Below, piece after piece: positions 16,779 through 24,773 of a stretch of 64,000 bases of DNA. Location of the stretch: contig CAVHCP010000002.1 in assembly GCA_963634825.1 (NCBI GenBank), positions 1 to 64,000 on the forward strand, given 5' to 3'. Positions within the stretch are counted from its first letter, which is position 1; each line of letters opens with the position of its first letter. A program made the translations under genes and the position numbers. The notes beneath the pieces were generated by a model, which was not told where the DNA came from, ran no database searches, and saw nothing but the letters and a program-made list of their open reading frames with translations. The DNA is from Gallibacter sp963634825. GTDB taxonomy: Bacteria > Bacillota > Clostridia > Peptostreptococcales > Anaerovoracaceae.

Positions 16779-17480
16779 ATGAGTATACATATAGGCGCAC
16801 AAAAAGATCAAATAGCCGAAAGCGTCCTTCTGCCCGGAGATCCTCTTCGTGCAAAATATATAGCCGAAAATTTCCTTGAAGATGCAACTCTTTATAGCAA
16901 TATAAGAAATGCCTACGGTTATACAGGCAGATACAAAGGCGTGCCTGTCTCAGTGCAGGCAACGGGCATGGGTATGCCGTCTATTGGCATATACAGCTAT
17001 GAGCTTATGAATGAATATAATGTGCAAAATCTTATAAGGATAGGAACTGCAGGCTCGTTTAATGACAGCATAAAAATAAATGATATCGTTGTGGCACTCG
17101 CCGCATCTACGGATTCAAATTATCATCATGCTTTTGGTATACCGTCATCATACGCTCCGACTGCAAGCTTTGAGCTAATATCAAAGATATATGATCTAAA
17201 TAAGCAAAAAAAATTAGATATCAAATATGGTAATATCGTAACATGTGATGTTTTTTATGAGTTTGAGAATTGGTGGCAAAAATGGGCCGATATGAATGTT
17301 TTATGCGTAGAAATGGAAGCTGCCGCCCTTTATATGAATGCGGCTCACTTCAAAAGGAATGCCGTTGCAATGGTTACTATAACAGATCATTTTATAACCG
17401 GTGAAAAAGCAACGACAAAGGAACGCACGACTGCAAACGAAAATATGATTAAATTAGCATTAGAAGTGGCTACAAGTTAG
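16779..17480 (+). CDS. deoD: Purine nucleoside phosphorylase, DeoD type
   Basis: Phosphorolyses purine (deoxy)nucleosides to base and pentose 1-phosphate for salvage. The 233 residues start at ATG 16779, chosen for AAAGGAG upstream; an in-frame ATG at 16734 is rejected. The trimeric/hexameric PNP fold shows LLPGDPLRAKYIAENFL (phosphate site), RNAYGYTG, MGMPSIGIYSYEL, RIGTAGSF, the VEMEAAALYM motif with the ribose-binding Glu pair, and the late catalytic Asp in TITDHFITG. Its last codons overlap the convergent Usp-like gene by 11 nt, and both share one hairpin terminator. Confidence 0.95.
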   Translation: MSIHIGAQKDQIAESVLLPGDPLRAKYIAENFLEDATLYSNIRNAYGYTGRYKGVPVSVQATGMGMPSIGIYSYELMNEYNVQNLIRIGTAGSFNDSIKINDIVVALAASTDSNYHHAFGIPSSYAPTASFELISKIYDLNKQKKLDIKYGNIVTCDVFYEFENWWQKWADMNVLCVEMEAAALYMNAAHFKRNAVAMVTITDHFITGEKATTKERTTANENMIKLALEVATS

Positions 17481-17494
17481 CCACTTCTATTTTT
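17462..17494. terminator. Hairpin terminator covering the overlapping stop codons of deoD and the Usp-like gene
   Basis: A perfect 11-bp stem (17462-17472 with 17478-17488) with a 5-nt loop lies across both stops. On the plus strand it is followed by ATTTTTA, so it is a good deoD terminator; on the minus strand the U-tract is weaker. Confidence 0.8.
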
Positions 17495-17850
17495 ACTTTA
17501 TCCTTTAACATATTTAAAGTTTTAAATTCGCCTTTATCTTCAAATACCAATATATCAATCTTTTTAAATTGTATATATTCGCTTACGCTCTTTTGAATAT
17601 TATTTGTATATATCAGCTTGAAGTCAGCTTCATTTTCGGAAGCTGTATTTTTTATTGCCTCAAGTGTGGCTGTATCTCTGTCCTTTTGCTGACTGTTTTC
17701 GGCTTTTTCGTTGCTCGCATAATATGATTCGTATGAAATTATAAGAAGCGCAAAAAAGCTGTTTTCTTCACCATTTGTGAATTTTTTTGCAAACTTTATG
17801 ACAGCCTCTGCATTTTCATTTTTTGAGATGCAAGCCAACACATTTGACAT
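17470..17850 (-). CDS. Usp-like small alpha/beta protein
   Basis: A 126-residue protein starting at ATG 17850, preceded by GGAGGAAAG; the frame extends five codons further but includes that SD. The N-terminus VLACISKNENAEAVIKFAKKF and the ending IDILVFEDKGE...VKIEVANL resemble the universal stress protein fold, notably the Usp domain found in KdpD sensors. The ATP-binding GxxG(S/T) signature of true UspA is not visible, so nucleotide binding is doubtful. It is the last gene of the run that contains hydE-hydG-hydF and ends convergently on deoD. Function unknown. Confidence 0.7.
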   Translation of the reverse strand: MSNVLACISKNENAEAVIKFAKKFTNGEENSFFALLIISYESYYASNEKAENSQQKDRDTATLEAIKNTASENEADFKLIYTNNIQKSVSEYIQFKKIDILVFEDKGEFKTLNMLKDKVKIEVANL

Positions 17851-17896
17851 TATACTTTCCTCCATTGTCTTAAAAAATGCTTTGGTTTATATCTGA

Positions 17897-19108
17897 TTAT
17901 AAGTCAAATGGCAATAATGCTCTATCTAAAATGCCATTTATCATAGCTATTGTCATACCGTAATTAGTCATAGGTATATTTGATTTATTTGCAATTTCCA
18001 TACGATATTGCATTTCCTTATCATTTAACATACAACCGCCACAATGAATAATGCACTTGTATGCCTTCACATCTGCCGGAAACTCTCCGCCTGATGTAAA
18101 CTCAAATGAAATATCTTTTTGTGAATATTTTTTTATAAGATTCGGCAATTTGACGCTTCCTATGTCATTACACTGTCTGTGATGCGTACATCCCTCGCTT
18201 ATCAATATCTTATCTCCATCCTCTAAATCAGAGAGGGCAAAAGCTCCATTTAATAATATCGATAGCTCACCCTTATATCGTGCAAATAATATGGAAAATG
18301 AAGTCATCATAACATGACTTGGGACTATCTCATCAACTTCCTTAAATGCCTGCGAATCTGTTATAACAAGCTCAGGTGCTTTCGGTAAAGATTCCAAAAG
18401 ACTATTTAGCTGACCGACCTGCGTCACAAGAGCTATTGCCTCATTATCCAAAATATCTCTTATCGTTCTCTGCTGTGGCAATATAAGCCTGCCCTTTGGC
18501 GCCGACTCGTCTATCGGTGTCACAAGAACTATCATATCTCCCTTTGAGATCAAGTCGGAAAGTAAAACCTTCTCTTTTTTTATCTCAAATTTGCCTATTT
18601 TATTTTTTAAAGCTTCAATATTTTCGCCTGTTTTCGCGCTCACAAAAAGGATATTTTCCGGATTTTCTTGTGCGAGCATATCATTTTTAGAAAGGGTAAT
18701 ATTTTCGTTTGATATATCGCATTTATTAAAAACTATCAAATAAGAGAGCTCTCTTTTTTTGAAGAGCTCAAGCATTTCTTCCTCCTTTTGTGTAATGCCT
18801 ATCTTAGCATCTATAACAAGTATTGCAATATCAGTCTTTGCAAGGATCCTATTTGCGCTGTCTATTCTCTTTTTGCCGAGCTTTTGATCGTCATCATCTA
18901 TACCCGGCGTGTCTGTAATAAGCACAGGACCGAGTGGCAAAAGCTCCATTGCTTTTTTTACAGGATCGGTTGTTGTCCCCTTTTGATCGGAAACTATCGC
19001 AACCTCCTGCCCTGTTATCGCATTTACAAGCGAAGATTTGCCGGCGTTACGCATTCCAAAAAATGATATATGTACTCTGTCTGCCGAAGCTACATTATAT
19101 AAGCTCAT
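17897..19108 (-). CDS. hydF: [FeFe]-hydrogenase maturation GTPase HydF
   Basis: A scaffold on which the 2Fe subcluster made by HydE and HydG is assembled before transfer to the hydrogenase. The 403 residues show an N-terminal GTPase with P-loop GMRNAGKSSL (18-27), DQKGTTTDPV, DTPGIDDDD and NKCD. The C-terminal cluster-binding domain has Cys/His ligands in EGCTHHRQC and IHCGGCM, as in known HydF proteins. It follows hydG by 56 nt. No hydrogenase structural gene (hydA) is in this window. Confidence 0.95.
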   Translation of the reverse strand: MSLYNVASADRVHISFFGMRNAGKSSLVNAITGQEVAIVSDQKGTTTDPVKKAMELLPLGPVLITDTPGIDDDDQKLGKKRIDSANRILAKTDIAILVIDAKIGITQKEEEMLELFKKRELSYLIVFNKCDISNENITLSKNDMLAQENPENILFVSAKTGENIEALKNKIGKFEIKKEKVLLSDLISKGDMIVLVTPIDESAPKGRLILPQQRTIRDILDNEAIALVTQVGQLNSLLESLPKAPELVITDSQAFKEVDEIVPSHVMMTSFSILFARYKGELSILLNGAFALSDLEDGDKILISEGCTHHRQCNDIGSVKLPNLIKKYSQKDISFEFTSGGEFPADVKAYKCIIHCGGCMLNDKEMQYRMEIANKSNIPMTNYGMTIAMINGILDRALLPFDL

Positions 19109-19164
19109 TTTTTACCCTTTAAGTTTTAACCTTTAAGCCTTATCCTTGAAATCTGTTTTTACCT

Positions 19165-20613
19165 TTAAAATCTAAAATCACGCCTGTCAGAAGCCTTGAT
19201 AGCTTCAACATTTTCCTTTGCGATTTTTTTCGTTTTAGGATTTGGTATTTTTTCGAGCTCGCTATCTATAAGCTCAAATCCTATCTTTTTAGTTTCATCC
19301 GAAGCGTAGTCAACCAAATATTCTGTAAGTGTCATAAGCGCATTTGGATGACAGCAATTTAAAATCTGACCGCTTTTGCAAAGTGACATAAATCTATCGC
19401 CTGTCCTGCCCTCTCTGTAGCAAGCAGTACAAAATGACGGAATATGATTTAATTTCATAAGCCAAGCGACAACCTCATCGAGGCTCCTCTGGTCCGAAAC
19501 ATCAAACTGCTGCGAATCAGTTGGCCTAATTTCCTCTTGATATCCGCCGACAGATGTGCGCGAACCGCCACTTATCTGGGAAATACCATATTCTAAAGCC
19601 TTCTCTCTTACCTGTTCGCTTTCTCTTGTAGAGATGATCATTCCTGTATATGGCACGGCTATTCTGATACATGCAATTATCTTTGCGAAAAGCTCATCAG
19701 AAATACCATTGTCAAATGCATCCGGATCTATGTCATCAGCTCTTTTTATTCGTGGTACGCTTATAGTATGAGGTCCTACGCCAAATACCGCCTCTAAGTG
19801 CTCTGCATGCATCAAAATGCCTGCAAACTCATATGCATAATTTTCAAGACCGTACAACACACCAAGACCAACGTCGTCAATACCGCCCTGCATCGCTCTG
19901 TCCATCGCCTCGGTATGATAATCATAATCGTGCTTTGGTCCGCTCGGATGCAATTCCAAATAGCTTTTTTTATTATATGTTTCTTGGAAAAGGATATATG
20001 TACCTATTCCTGCTTCTTTTAGCTTTCTGTAATTTTCAACTGTTGTAGCCGCGATGTTTACATTAACTCTTCTTATGTCACCATTTTTGTGATGTATCGA
20101 ATATATAGTTTTGATAGAATCTAAAATATATTCTATCGGATTGTTGACAGGATCCTCGCCGGCTTCTATAGCAAGCCTCTTATGACCCATATCCTGCAAA
20201 GCTATGACTTCCTTTGCAATTTCCTCTTGTGAGAGCTTTATTCGCGGTATGTGAGTATTTACCTGATGATATGGGCAATATACACAGCCGTTTATACAAT
20301 AATTAGAAAGATAAAGCGGTGCAAACATAACTATTCTGTTGCCATAAAAAGCAAGCTTTATCTCCTTCGCAAGCTTGTACATTTCCTCTATTTTCTCTGG
20401 AATTTCGCATGCCAAAAGTACCGATGCCTCACGATGAGTGAGCCCCTCGCAGCGTACACCATTTCCGTCTTTTTTTGGTCGTGCTTTTTCAAGTAAGCTG
20501 TCTATAAGCTCAACATTATTTTTATTAGCCTGCGCATATGCGAGCGTTTCTCTGATTTCTTCATCATTTATAAACTCGTCTGCCTTCATCGATTTTGGAT
20601 CATAAATTGCCAT
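19165..20613 (-). CDS. hydG: [FeFe]-hydrogenase maturase HydG (tyrosine lyase)
   Basis: A radical SAM enzyme that splits tyrosine to p-cresol and supplies CO and CN ligands on an Fe synthon for the H-cluster. ATG 20613 is chosen because GAGGAG lies 9 nt upstream; an ATG three codons earlier touches the SD. The 482 residues show the radical SAM motif CINGCVYC (C106, C110, C113) and the C-terminal auxiliary cluster motif CTACYREGRTGDRFM that separates HydG from ThiH. The 5' end overlaps hydE. Confidence 0.96.
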   Translation of the reverse strand: MAIYDPKSMKADEFINDEEIRETLAYAQANKNNVELIDSLLEKARPKKDGNGVRCEGLTHREASVLLACEIPEKIEEMYKLAKEIKLAFYGNRIVMFAPLYLSNYCINGCVYCPYHQVNTHIPRIKLSQEEIAKEVIALQDMGHKRLAIEAGEDPVNNPIEYILDSIKTIYSIHHKNGDIRRVNVNIAATTVENYRKLKEAGIGTYILFQETYNKKSYLELHPSGPKHDYDYHTEAMDRAMQGGIDDVGLGVLYGLENYAYEFAGILMHAEHLEAVFGVGPHTISVPRIKRADDIDPDAFDNGISDELFAKIIACIRIAVPYTGMIISTRESEQVREKALEYGISQISGGSRTSVGGYQEEIRPTDSQQFDVSDQRSLDEVVAWLMKLNHIPSFCTACYREGRTGDRFMSLCKSGQILNCCHPNALMTLTEYLVDYASDETKKIGFELIDSELEKIPNPKTKKIAKENVEAIKASDRRDFRF

Positions 20614-21652
20614 CTTTAACATCTCCTCTATCTGTTACTATTTTAAAACCAATTTTATTTAATTGTTTATTTAAAGCCTCTTTATTTTGAGCTGACTCCA
20701 TTCCCGTATATAGCTTATTTTCGTATATTTCGTACTTACCTCTTACCTCATTTGGCGAAAGATTTGGCATTATTACATTGGCGCCTGCCTGCACTCCAAG
20801 AAGTCTGCCATCCTGTGTAGCTGTACCAAGAGCTGTCGTTGCCGGAAGCAATATATTTGGTTTTATAAGTCTTATTAACGAAAGTAAATAAGCCGTCTTT
20901 TTTGCACTCCCGATTTTATACCTTCCAAGCGGAGTATCCTTATGTGGAATAAAAGGACCTATCCCACACATGTCGGGCGAAAATTCTTCTATAAACTTCA
21001 AATCCTTTGCAAGGCACTTATCATCCTGGAATGGAGAGCCTACCATAAAACCGCAACCAACCTGAAATCCAAGCTCTTTTAAATCGTATAGACATTTCAT
21101 ACGATTTTTAAACGAAAGCTCCTTTGGATGAAGCTTTTTATAGTGCTCCTCATCTGCTGTTTCGTGTCTTAAAAGATATCGGTCCGCACCGGCGCAAAGC
21201 AAAGACTTATATTCGTCACGCGTGCATTCGCCTATGGATAGCGTTATCGCACAGTCATCATATCGTTTCCTTATACTTCTCACTATATCACACATCTCAG
21301 TGATAGATTTTGCGCCTTCGCCACCTTGTAATACAAAGGTTCTAAAACCAAGAGCATAACCATTTTCGCAAGAAGTAAGTATTTCGTCCTTCGTCAGAAC
21401 ATATCTGTCACATTTATTGTTTGAAGCTCTTATACCGCAGTAAAAGCAATCGTTTTTACAAATATTACTTATTTCTATAAGCCCTCTTATATATATGTCG
21501 TTTCCATAATATTTTTTTCTGCTTTTATCTGCTAAAGAAGCTGCATACTCCGCCAGTTTATCTGTTTGCGAAGAAATGAGCATCTCATATTCGTCAAGCG
21601 AAAGAGAATGCACCATATTTAGTTTTTTTAATAGCTTTATACCTTTGCTCAT
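20600..21652 (-). CDS. hydE: [FeFe]-hydrogenase maturase HydE
   Basis: A radical SAM enzyme acting on the Fe-cysteine-carbonyl product of HydG during H-cluster assembly. The 350 residues carry CKNDCFYC (C65, C69, C72), LQGGEG, a TRDEY segment and VGSPFQDDKCLAKDL typical of HydE. Its ATG overlaps the stop of the polysaccharide deacetylase gene (ATGA), so hydE-hydG-hydF belong to a longer transcript reaching back to the SCIFF genes. Biotin synthase and PylB share the fold, but the adjacent hydG and hydF settle the assignment. Confidence 0.95.
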   Translation of the reverse strand: MSKGIKLLKKLNMVHSLSLDEYEMLISSQTDKLAEYAASLADKSRKKYYGNDIYIRGLIEISNICKNDCFYCGIRASNNKCDRYVLTKDEILTSCENGYALGFRTFVLQGGEGAKSITEMCDIVRSIRKRYDDCAITLSIGECTRDEYKSLLCAGADRYLLRHETADEEHYKKLHPKELSFKNRMKCLYDLKELGFQVGCGFMVGSPFQDDKCLAKDLKFIEEFSPDMCGIGPFIPHKDTPLGRYKIGSAKKTAYLLSLIRLIKPNILLPATTALGTATQDGRLLGVQAGANVIMPNLSPNEVRGKYEIYENKLYTGMESAQNKEALNKQLNKIGFKIVTDRGDVKDGNL

Positions 21653-23043
21653 TTATCTAAATAAAATGCGTTATATCCATAAAACTTAACTTCGCCCGGA
21701 TCTTGATTGTATTTGTACATAAGAAGCTCAGAAACTGTTACTGTCTGATATCCTTGAGACTGAAGCCAAGGTAAAATATTTGCTGTTGCCTCTGCAGTCG
21801 AATCATATATCGAGTGCATCAATATAACCTTGCCGTCGAGATCTCCCGAATTTTTAATTACTTCTTCTACGCTCTTTGCATTTCGGCTCTTCCAGTCGAG
21901 AGTATCAACCGACCATAAGATACCCGGCTTGTCAAATATCTTTGTAGTTTTCTCATTTCCATTACCATATGGAGGTCTATATACAGTTGGTATTTTACCT
22001 ATCCTATCCTTTATCGCTTTGTCTGTCTTATCATTTTGTGCCTTTATCTGTGCATCGCTAAGCGTAAATAAATTTGGATGGTCATAGCTGTGCGAACCTA
22101 TTTCGCAACCGAGGTCCTCCATTCGCTGCAAAAACTTTTTCGAATCCGAAACGTTTTCTACATTTTGTCCAAGCTCAAAGAATGTAGCAACTGCTCCGTT
22201 TTTTTCGAGTGTATCTAAGATTTTAGGCGTTGTTGTAGCCGATGGTCCGTCATCAAAGGTTATTGCTACCATAGGTTTTTCGGGGTCAAGGCTCCTTGAA
22301 TCCATTTTGTCCTTAAAAAGTCCATCTATATCCTTTGACTTTATCGTAATTTCGGAAATAGCATCGCCTTTTTCAAGTTCTCCTGCGTCAAAGTAAAATA
22401 TCGCTTTTTTACCGTCAAGTGCAAACTTATCAACAGTCACATCGTTTTTATAGCCTTCATCTTTTAAATAAGTAGCCAGCTTTTCTTTATATCCTGACTC
22501 AAAGACCATTGGCATATATACTTCGTTGCCTTTTTCTGTATTAAATGTAAATGTCTGGACTGTGTTTTCTATTTGATCAAATTCGCCTTCGTTATTTTCT
22601 TCTCTGACAGCTGTTTTTACGACTACACTTACAGTATCTTCTTTTCCCTCATATGTATCGCAAGCAGTAAGCATAGCTATTTTAACATCGCCATTTGTCT
22701 GATATTTTTCCTTAAAATCTTTTTTTATCTGCTCGATAGTTTTTTCGATCCTATCATCAGCATTTTCTACTCCTGTTTTAGGATATTGCACGGCCATAGA
22801 CAGCTTAACACCGTAATTATATTCGCTTTTTAGCTCTCCTACCTTGTCACTTTCGACCGTTTCCTTAAAATACTTGTTGGCATATTTTTCAAATGATTTT
22901 TCGTCCTTATACCCGTTGCCTGTCAGCATATTAAATGCAACAATAACTCCAGCTATCAATACGGCAATCGCAATAATAATTATTATAAGACGACCAAAAC
23001 CTTTTTTTGAAGTGCCTTTCCTTGTGGCAACTTTACTTCGCAT
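21649..23043 (-). CDS. Membrane-anchored polysaccharide deacetylase (PdaC-like)
   Basis: A 464-residue NodB-family deacetylase. A basic N-terminus and one transmembrane segment (about 18-41) place the rest outside the cell. Residues ~50-250 resemble the N-terminal domain of PdaC-type enzymes, and 255-440 form the catalytic domain with all five motifs: TFDDGP (metal and base), HSYDHP (metal His pair), RPPYG, DTLDW and ILMHSIY. Substrates of this class are peptidoglycan MurNAc or GlcNAc. It lies 20 nt after the SCIFF maturase and overlaps hydE, an unusual setting for a cell-wall enzyme. Confidence 0.9.
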   Translation of the reverse strand: MRSKVATRKGTSKKGFGRLIIIIIAIAVLIAGVIVAFNMLTGNGYKDEKSFEKYANKYFKETVESDKVGELKSEYNYGVKLSMAVQYPKTGVENADDRIEKTIEQIKKDFKEKYQTNGDVKIAMLTACDTYEGKEDTVSVVVKTAVREENNEGEFDQIENTVQTFTFNTEKGNEVYMPMVFESGYKEKLATYLKDEGYKNDVTVDKFALDGKKAIFYFDAGELEKGDAISEITIKSKDIDGLFKDKMDSRSLDPEKPMVAITFDDGPSATTTPKILDTLEKNGAVATFFELGQNVENVSDSKKFLQRMEDLGCEIGSHSYDHPNLFTLSDAQIKAQNDKTDKAIKDRIGKIPTVYRPPYGNGNEKTTKIFDKPGILWSVDTLDWKSRNAKSVEEVIKNSGDLDGKVILMHSIYDSTAEATANILPWLQSQGYQTVTVSELLMYKYNQDPGEVKFYGYNAFYLDK

Positions 23044-23062
23044 CCTCTTTTTCCTCCCAAGT

Positions 23063-24436
23063 TTATATATTCCCTAAAAGGGCTACCTGAATCATTATAG
23101 CACACTCTATCCTCTTTTTGTGCAATTCGCACGAGAAGTCATATGTCGTATTTATATCCCCATTTGTATGATATGCATTTGCCGCACAGCCACCGCTGCA
23201 ATATAGCTTTGCAAAGCATTTTTTGCATTCTTTCTTGGAATAAACATTGCATTTTTCAAAATCAGCTAACGCTTCCGTTTTTGTAATCCCCTCCTCTAAG
23301 TTGCCTATCAGATATTTTGGATCTCCGACAAATTGATGACAAGGATATATATCGCCCTCAGGTGTAATGGCAAGATATTCCGTGCCGACTCCGCAACCAG
23401 AAATTCTTTTGGCTATACAAGGACCTCCCATAAGGTCTACATCATAATGATAAAAGTTAAAGCCGTTTCCTTCTTTATATCTTTTTAGCATTTCCTTTGC
23501 CAAAATATCATAATTTTCTTTTAAAATATCAAGATCTTCCGGTTTTAGAGCATATGGCATTTGACTGTCGCATACAACAGGCTCCATTGAAAGCTCTTTA
23601 AATCCGAGGTCTGCCATATGGAAAATGTCCTTTGCAAAATCCTTGTTGAAGCTCGTATATGTGCCTCTCATATAGTAGTTTTTTTGATTTCTGCTGTCTG
23701 CAAATTTTTTAAAATTGTCTATTATCAGATCGTAAGTGCCTTTGCCATTTTTAGTTTTTCTCATATTATCATTTATACTTTTACGACCGTCGAGACTCAA
23801 GACGACATTGCTCATCTCTTTATTTGAAAATTCGATAACATCATCATCGACTAAAAGACCGTTTGTAGTCAGGGTAAATCTAAAATTCTTTTTATATTTA
23901 TCTTCAAGACTTCTTGCATATTTAACTGTTTCTTTGCAAACATTCCAGTTCAAAAGAGGCTCCCCGCCAAAAAAGTCCACCTCTAAATTTGTCCTGCCAT
24001 CGCTATTTGCAATCAAAAAATCTATAGCTCTTTTAGCAACATCAAGAGACATTATACCTTTTTCGCCGTGGTACTCGCCCTTTCCTGCAAAGCAATAACC
24101 ACAATCCATATTGCAATCGTGAGCGACATGAAGACAAATCGCCTTTAGTACAGACTGCTTTTTTTTAACAACCGGCGCAAGGCTTTCAAAAATATCATCC
24201 GAAAAAAGCTGTCCTGCTTCCTTTAGCTGCTTTATATCCTCTATCGTTTCTAAAATATCTTCTTTAGAAATATCCGGATGCTTTTTTATTGTATAAACAT
24301 ATATTTTTTCTTTGTCAAAGCCTATATCGTCAATCGCTTTGATGATATCATAAGCAACCTCATCTACTTGATGTACGCAACCGCTGTTGCCGTCTATAAC
24401 TATATTATATCCATTGTTCTTATATTGATGTATCAT
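23063..24436 (-). CDS. scfB: SCIFF peptide maturase, radical SAM with SPASM domain
   Basis: A 457-residue peptide-modifying radical SAM enzyme for the SCIFF ranthipeptide encoded just upstream. An N-terminal precursor-recognition domain (about 1-75, beginning with the HQYKNNGYNIVIDGNSG strand) precedes the radical SAM core with CNMDCGYC (C108, C112, C115). A SPASM-type C-terminal region follows, with many Cys for two auxiliary clusters (GGPCIAKRISGCG; YPCHQF; CNVYSKKECKKCFAKLYC; CSGGCAAN; FSCELH). Family members install a thioether from Cys to a nearby Thr. No catalytic motif looks lost here, although the precursor lacks the usual donor Cys. Confidence 0.95.
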   Translation of the reverse strand: MIHQYKNNGYNIVIDGNSGCVHQVDEVAYDIIKAIDDIGFDKEKIYVYTIKKHPDISKEDILETIEDIKQLKEAGQLFSDDIFESLAPVVKKKQSVLKAICLHVAHDCNMDCGYCFAGKGEYHGEKGIMSLDVAKRAIDFLIANSDGRTNLEVDFFGGEPLLNWNVCKETVKYARSLEDKYKKNFRFTLTTNGLLVDDDVIEFSNKEMSNVVLSLDGRKSINDNMRKTKNGKGTYDLIIDNFKKFADSRNQKNYYMRGTYTSFNKDFAKDIFHMADLGFKELSMEPVVCDSQMPYALKPEDLDILKENYDILAKEMLKRYKEGNGFNFYHYDVDLMGGPCIAKRISGCGVGTEYLAITPEGDIYPCHQFVGDPKYLIGNLEEGITKTEALADFEKCNVYSKKECKKCFAKLYCSGGCAANAYHTNGDINTTYDFSCELHKKRIECAIMIQVALLGNI

Positions 24437-24444
24437 TTGATCCC

Positions 24445-24475
24445 TTTCAGAATAAAATCATTTCAGAATAAAATC
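24445..24475. repeat. Tandem 16-bp repeat between scfA and scfB
   Basis: tttcagaataaaatc occurs at 24445-24459 and again at 24461-24475, just upstream of the scfB ATG on the minus strand. It looks like a recent tandem duplication near the scfB ribosome binding region. Confidence 0.8.
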
Positions 24476-24497
24476 GTTGTACTTTTTTGTACAACGA
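24474..24497 (-). terminator. Attenuator hairpin between scfA and scfB
   Basis: Perfect 9-bp stem tcgttgtac/gtacaacga with a 6-nt loop, followed on the minus strand by TTTTATT. It would let the precursor be made in excess of the maturase. Confidence 0.65.
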
Positions 24498-24507
24498 CCT
24501 TACTTTT

Positions 24508-24654
24508 TTATTTATCTTTGCATTGTTCACATTTTTGATTTGCAACGCTACAAGATGTTTTGCTTGCCGACTGGCAAGATGTCTGGCATTCGCCACAGCC
24601 ACACTTTTGTGTATCGCTGAGATTTCTTGTCTGTAAAGTCTTTATTCTTTTCAT
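24508..24654 (-). CDS. scfA: SCIFF ranthipeptide precursor with a missing canonical cysteine
   Basis: A 48-residue precursor, preceded by AAGGAGG. SCIFF peptides (six cysteines in forty-five residues) normally read CxxCxxxCxxxCxxxCx6C at the C-terminus. Here the alignable segment is CGECQTSCQSASKTSCSVAN: the fourth position is Ser31 (codon AGC) instead of Cys. Extra cysteines occur at 18 and 45, giving seven in total (18, 20, 23, 27, 35, 42, 45). In the characterised CteA peptide the Cys at this position is, to my knowledge, the thioether donor to a Thr five residues on, which is Ser36 here. The maturase gene follows directly. Role of SCIFF products is not settled (quorum signalling has been suggested). 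Confidence 0.93.
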   Translation of the reverse strand: MKRIKTLQTRNLSDTQKCGCGECQTSCQSASKTSCSVANQKCEQCKDK

Positions 24655-24677
24655 AGCAACCTCCTTATTTCCTGTAA

Positions 24678-24686
24678 AGTATATCA
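24678..24686 (-). promoter_or_regulatory. Possible extended -10 promoter for scfA
   Basis: Minus strand TGATATACT, an extended -10 element, about 25 nt upstream of the scfA start; no good -35. Confidence 0.4.
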
Positions 24687-24744
24687 TTTTATTAGAAGAA
24701 TATCCATAAAAAAGTCTTTTTAATTTATATAAAATGGATTAAAA

Positions 24745-24750
24745 TATAAT
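24745..24750 (+). promoter_or_regulatory. -10 box upstream of the Ca2+ ATPase
   Basis: TATAAT 24 bp before the ATG, with AGGAGGAAA between. The -35 region is A+T-rich and poorly matched. Confidence 0.4.
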
Positions 24751-24773
24751 GTAAATCATTTAGGAGGAAACGA

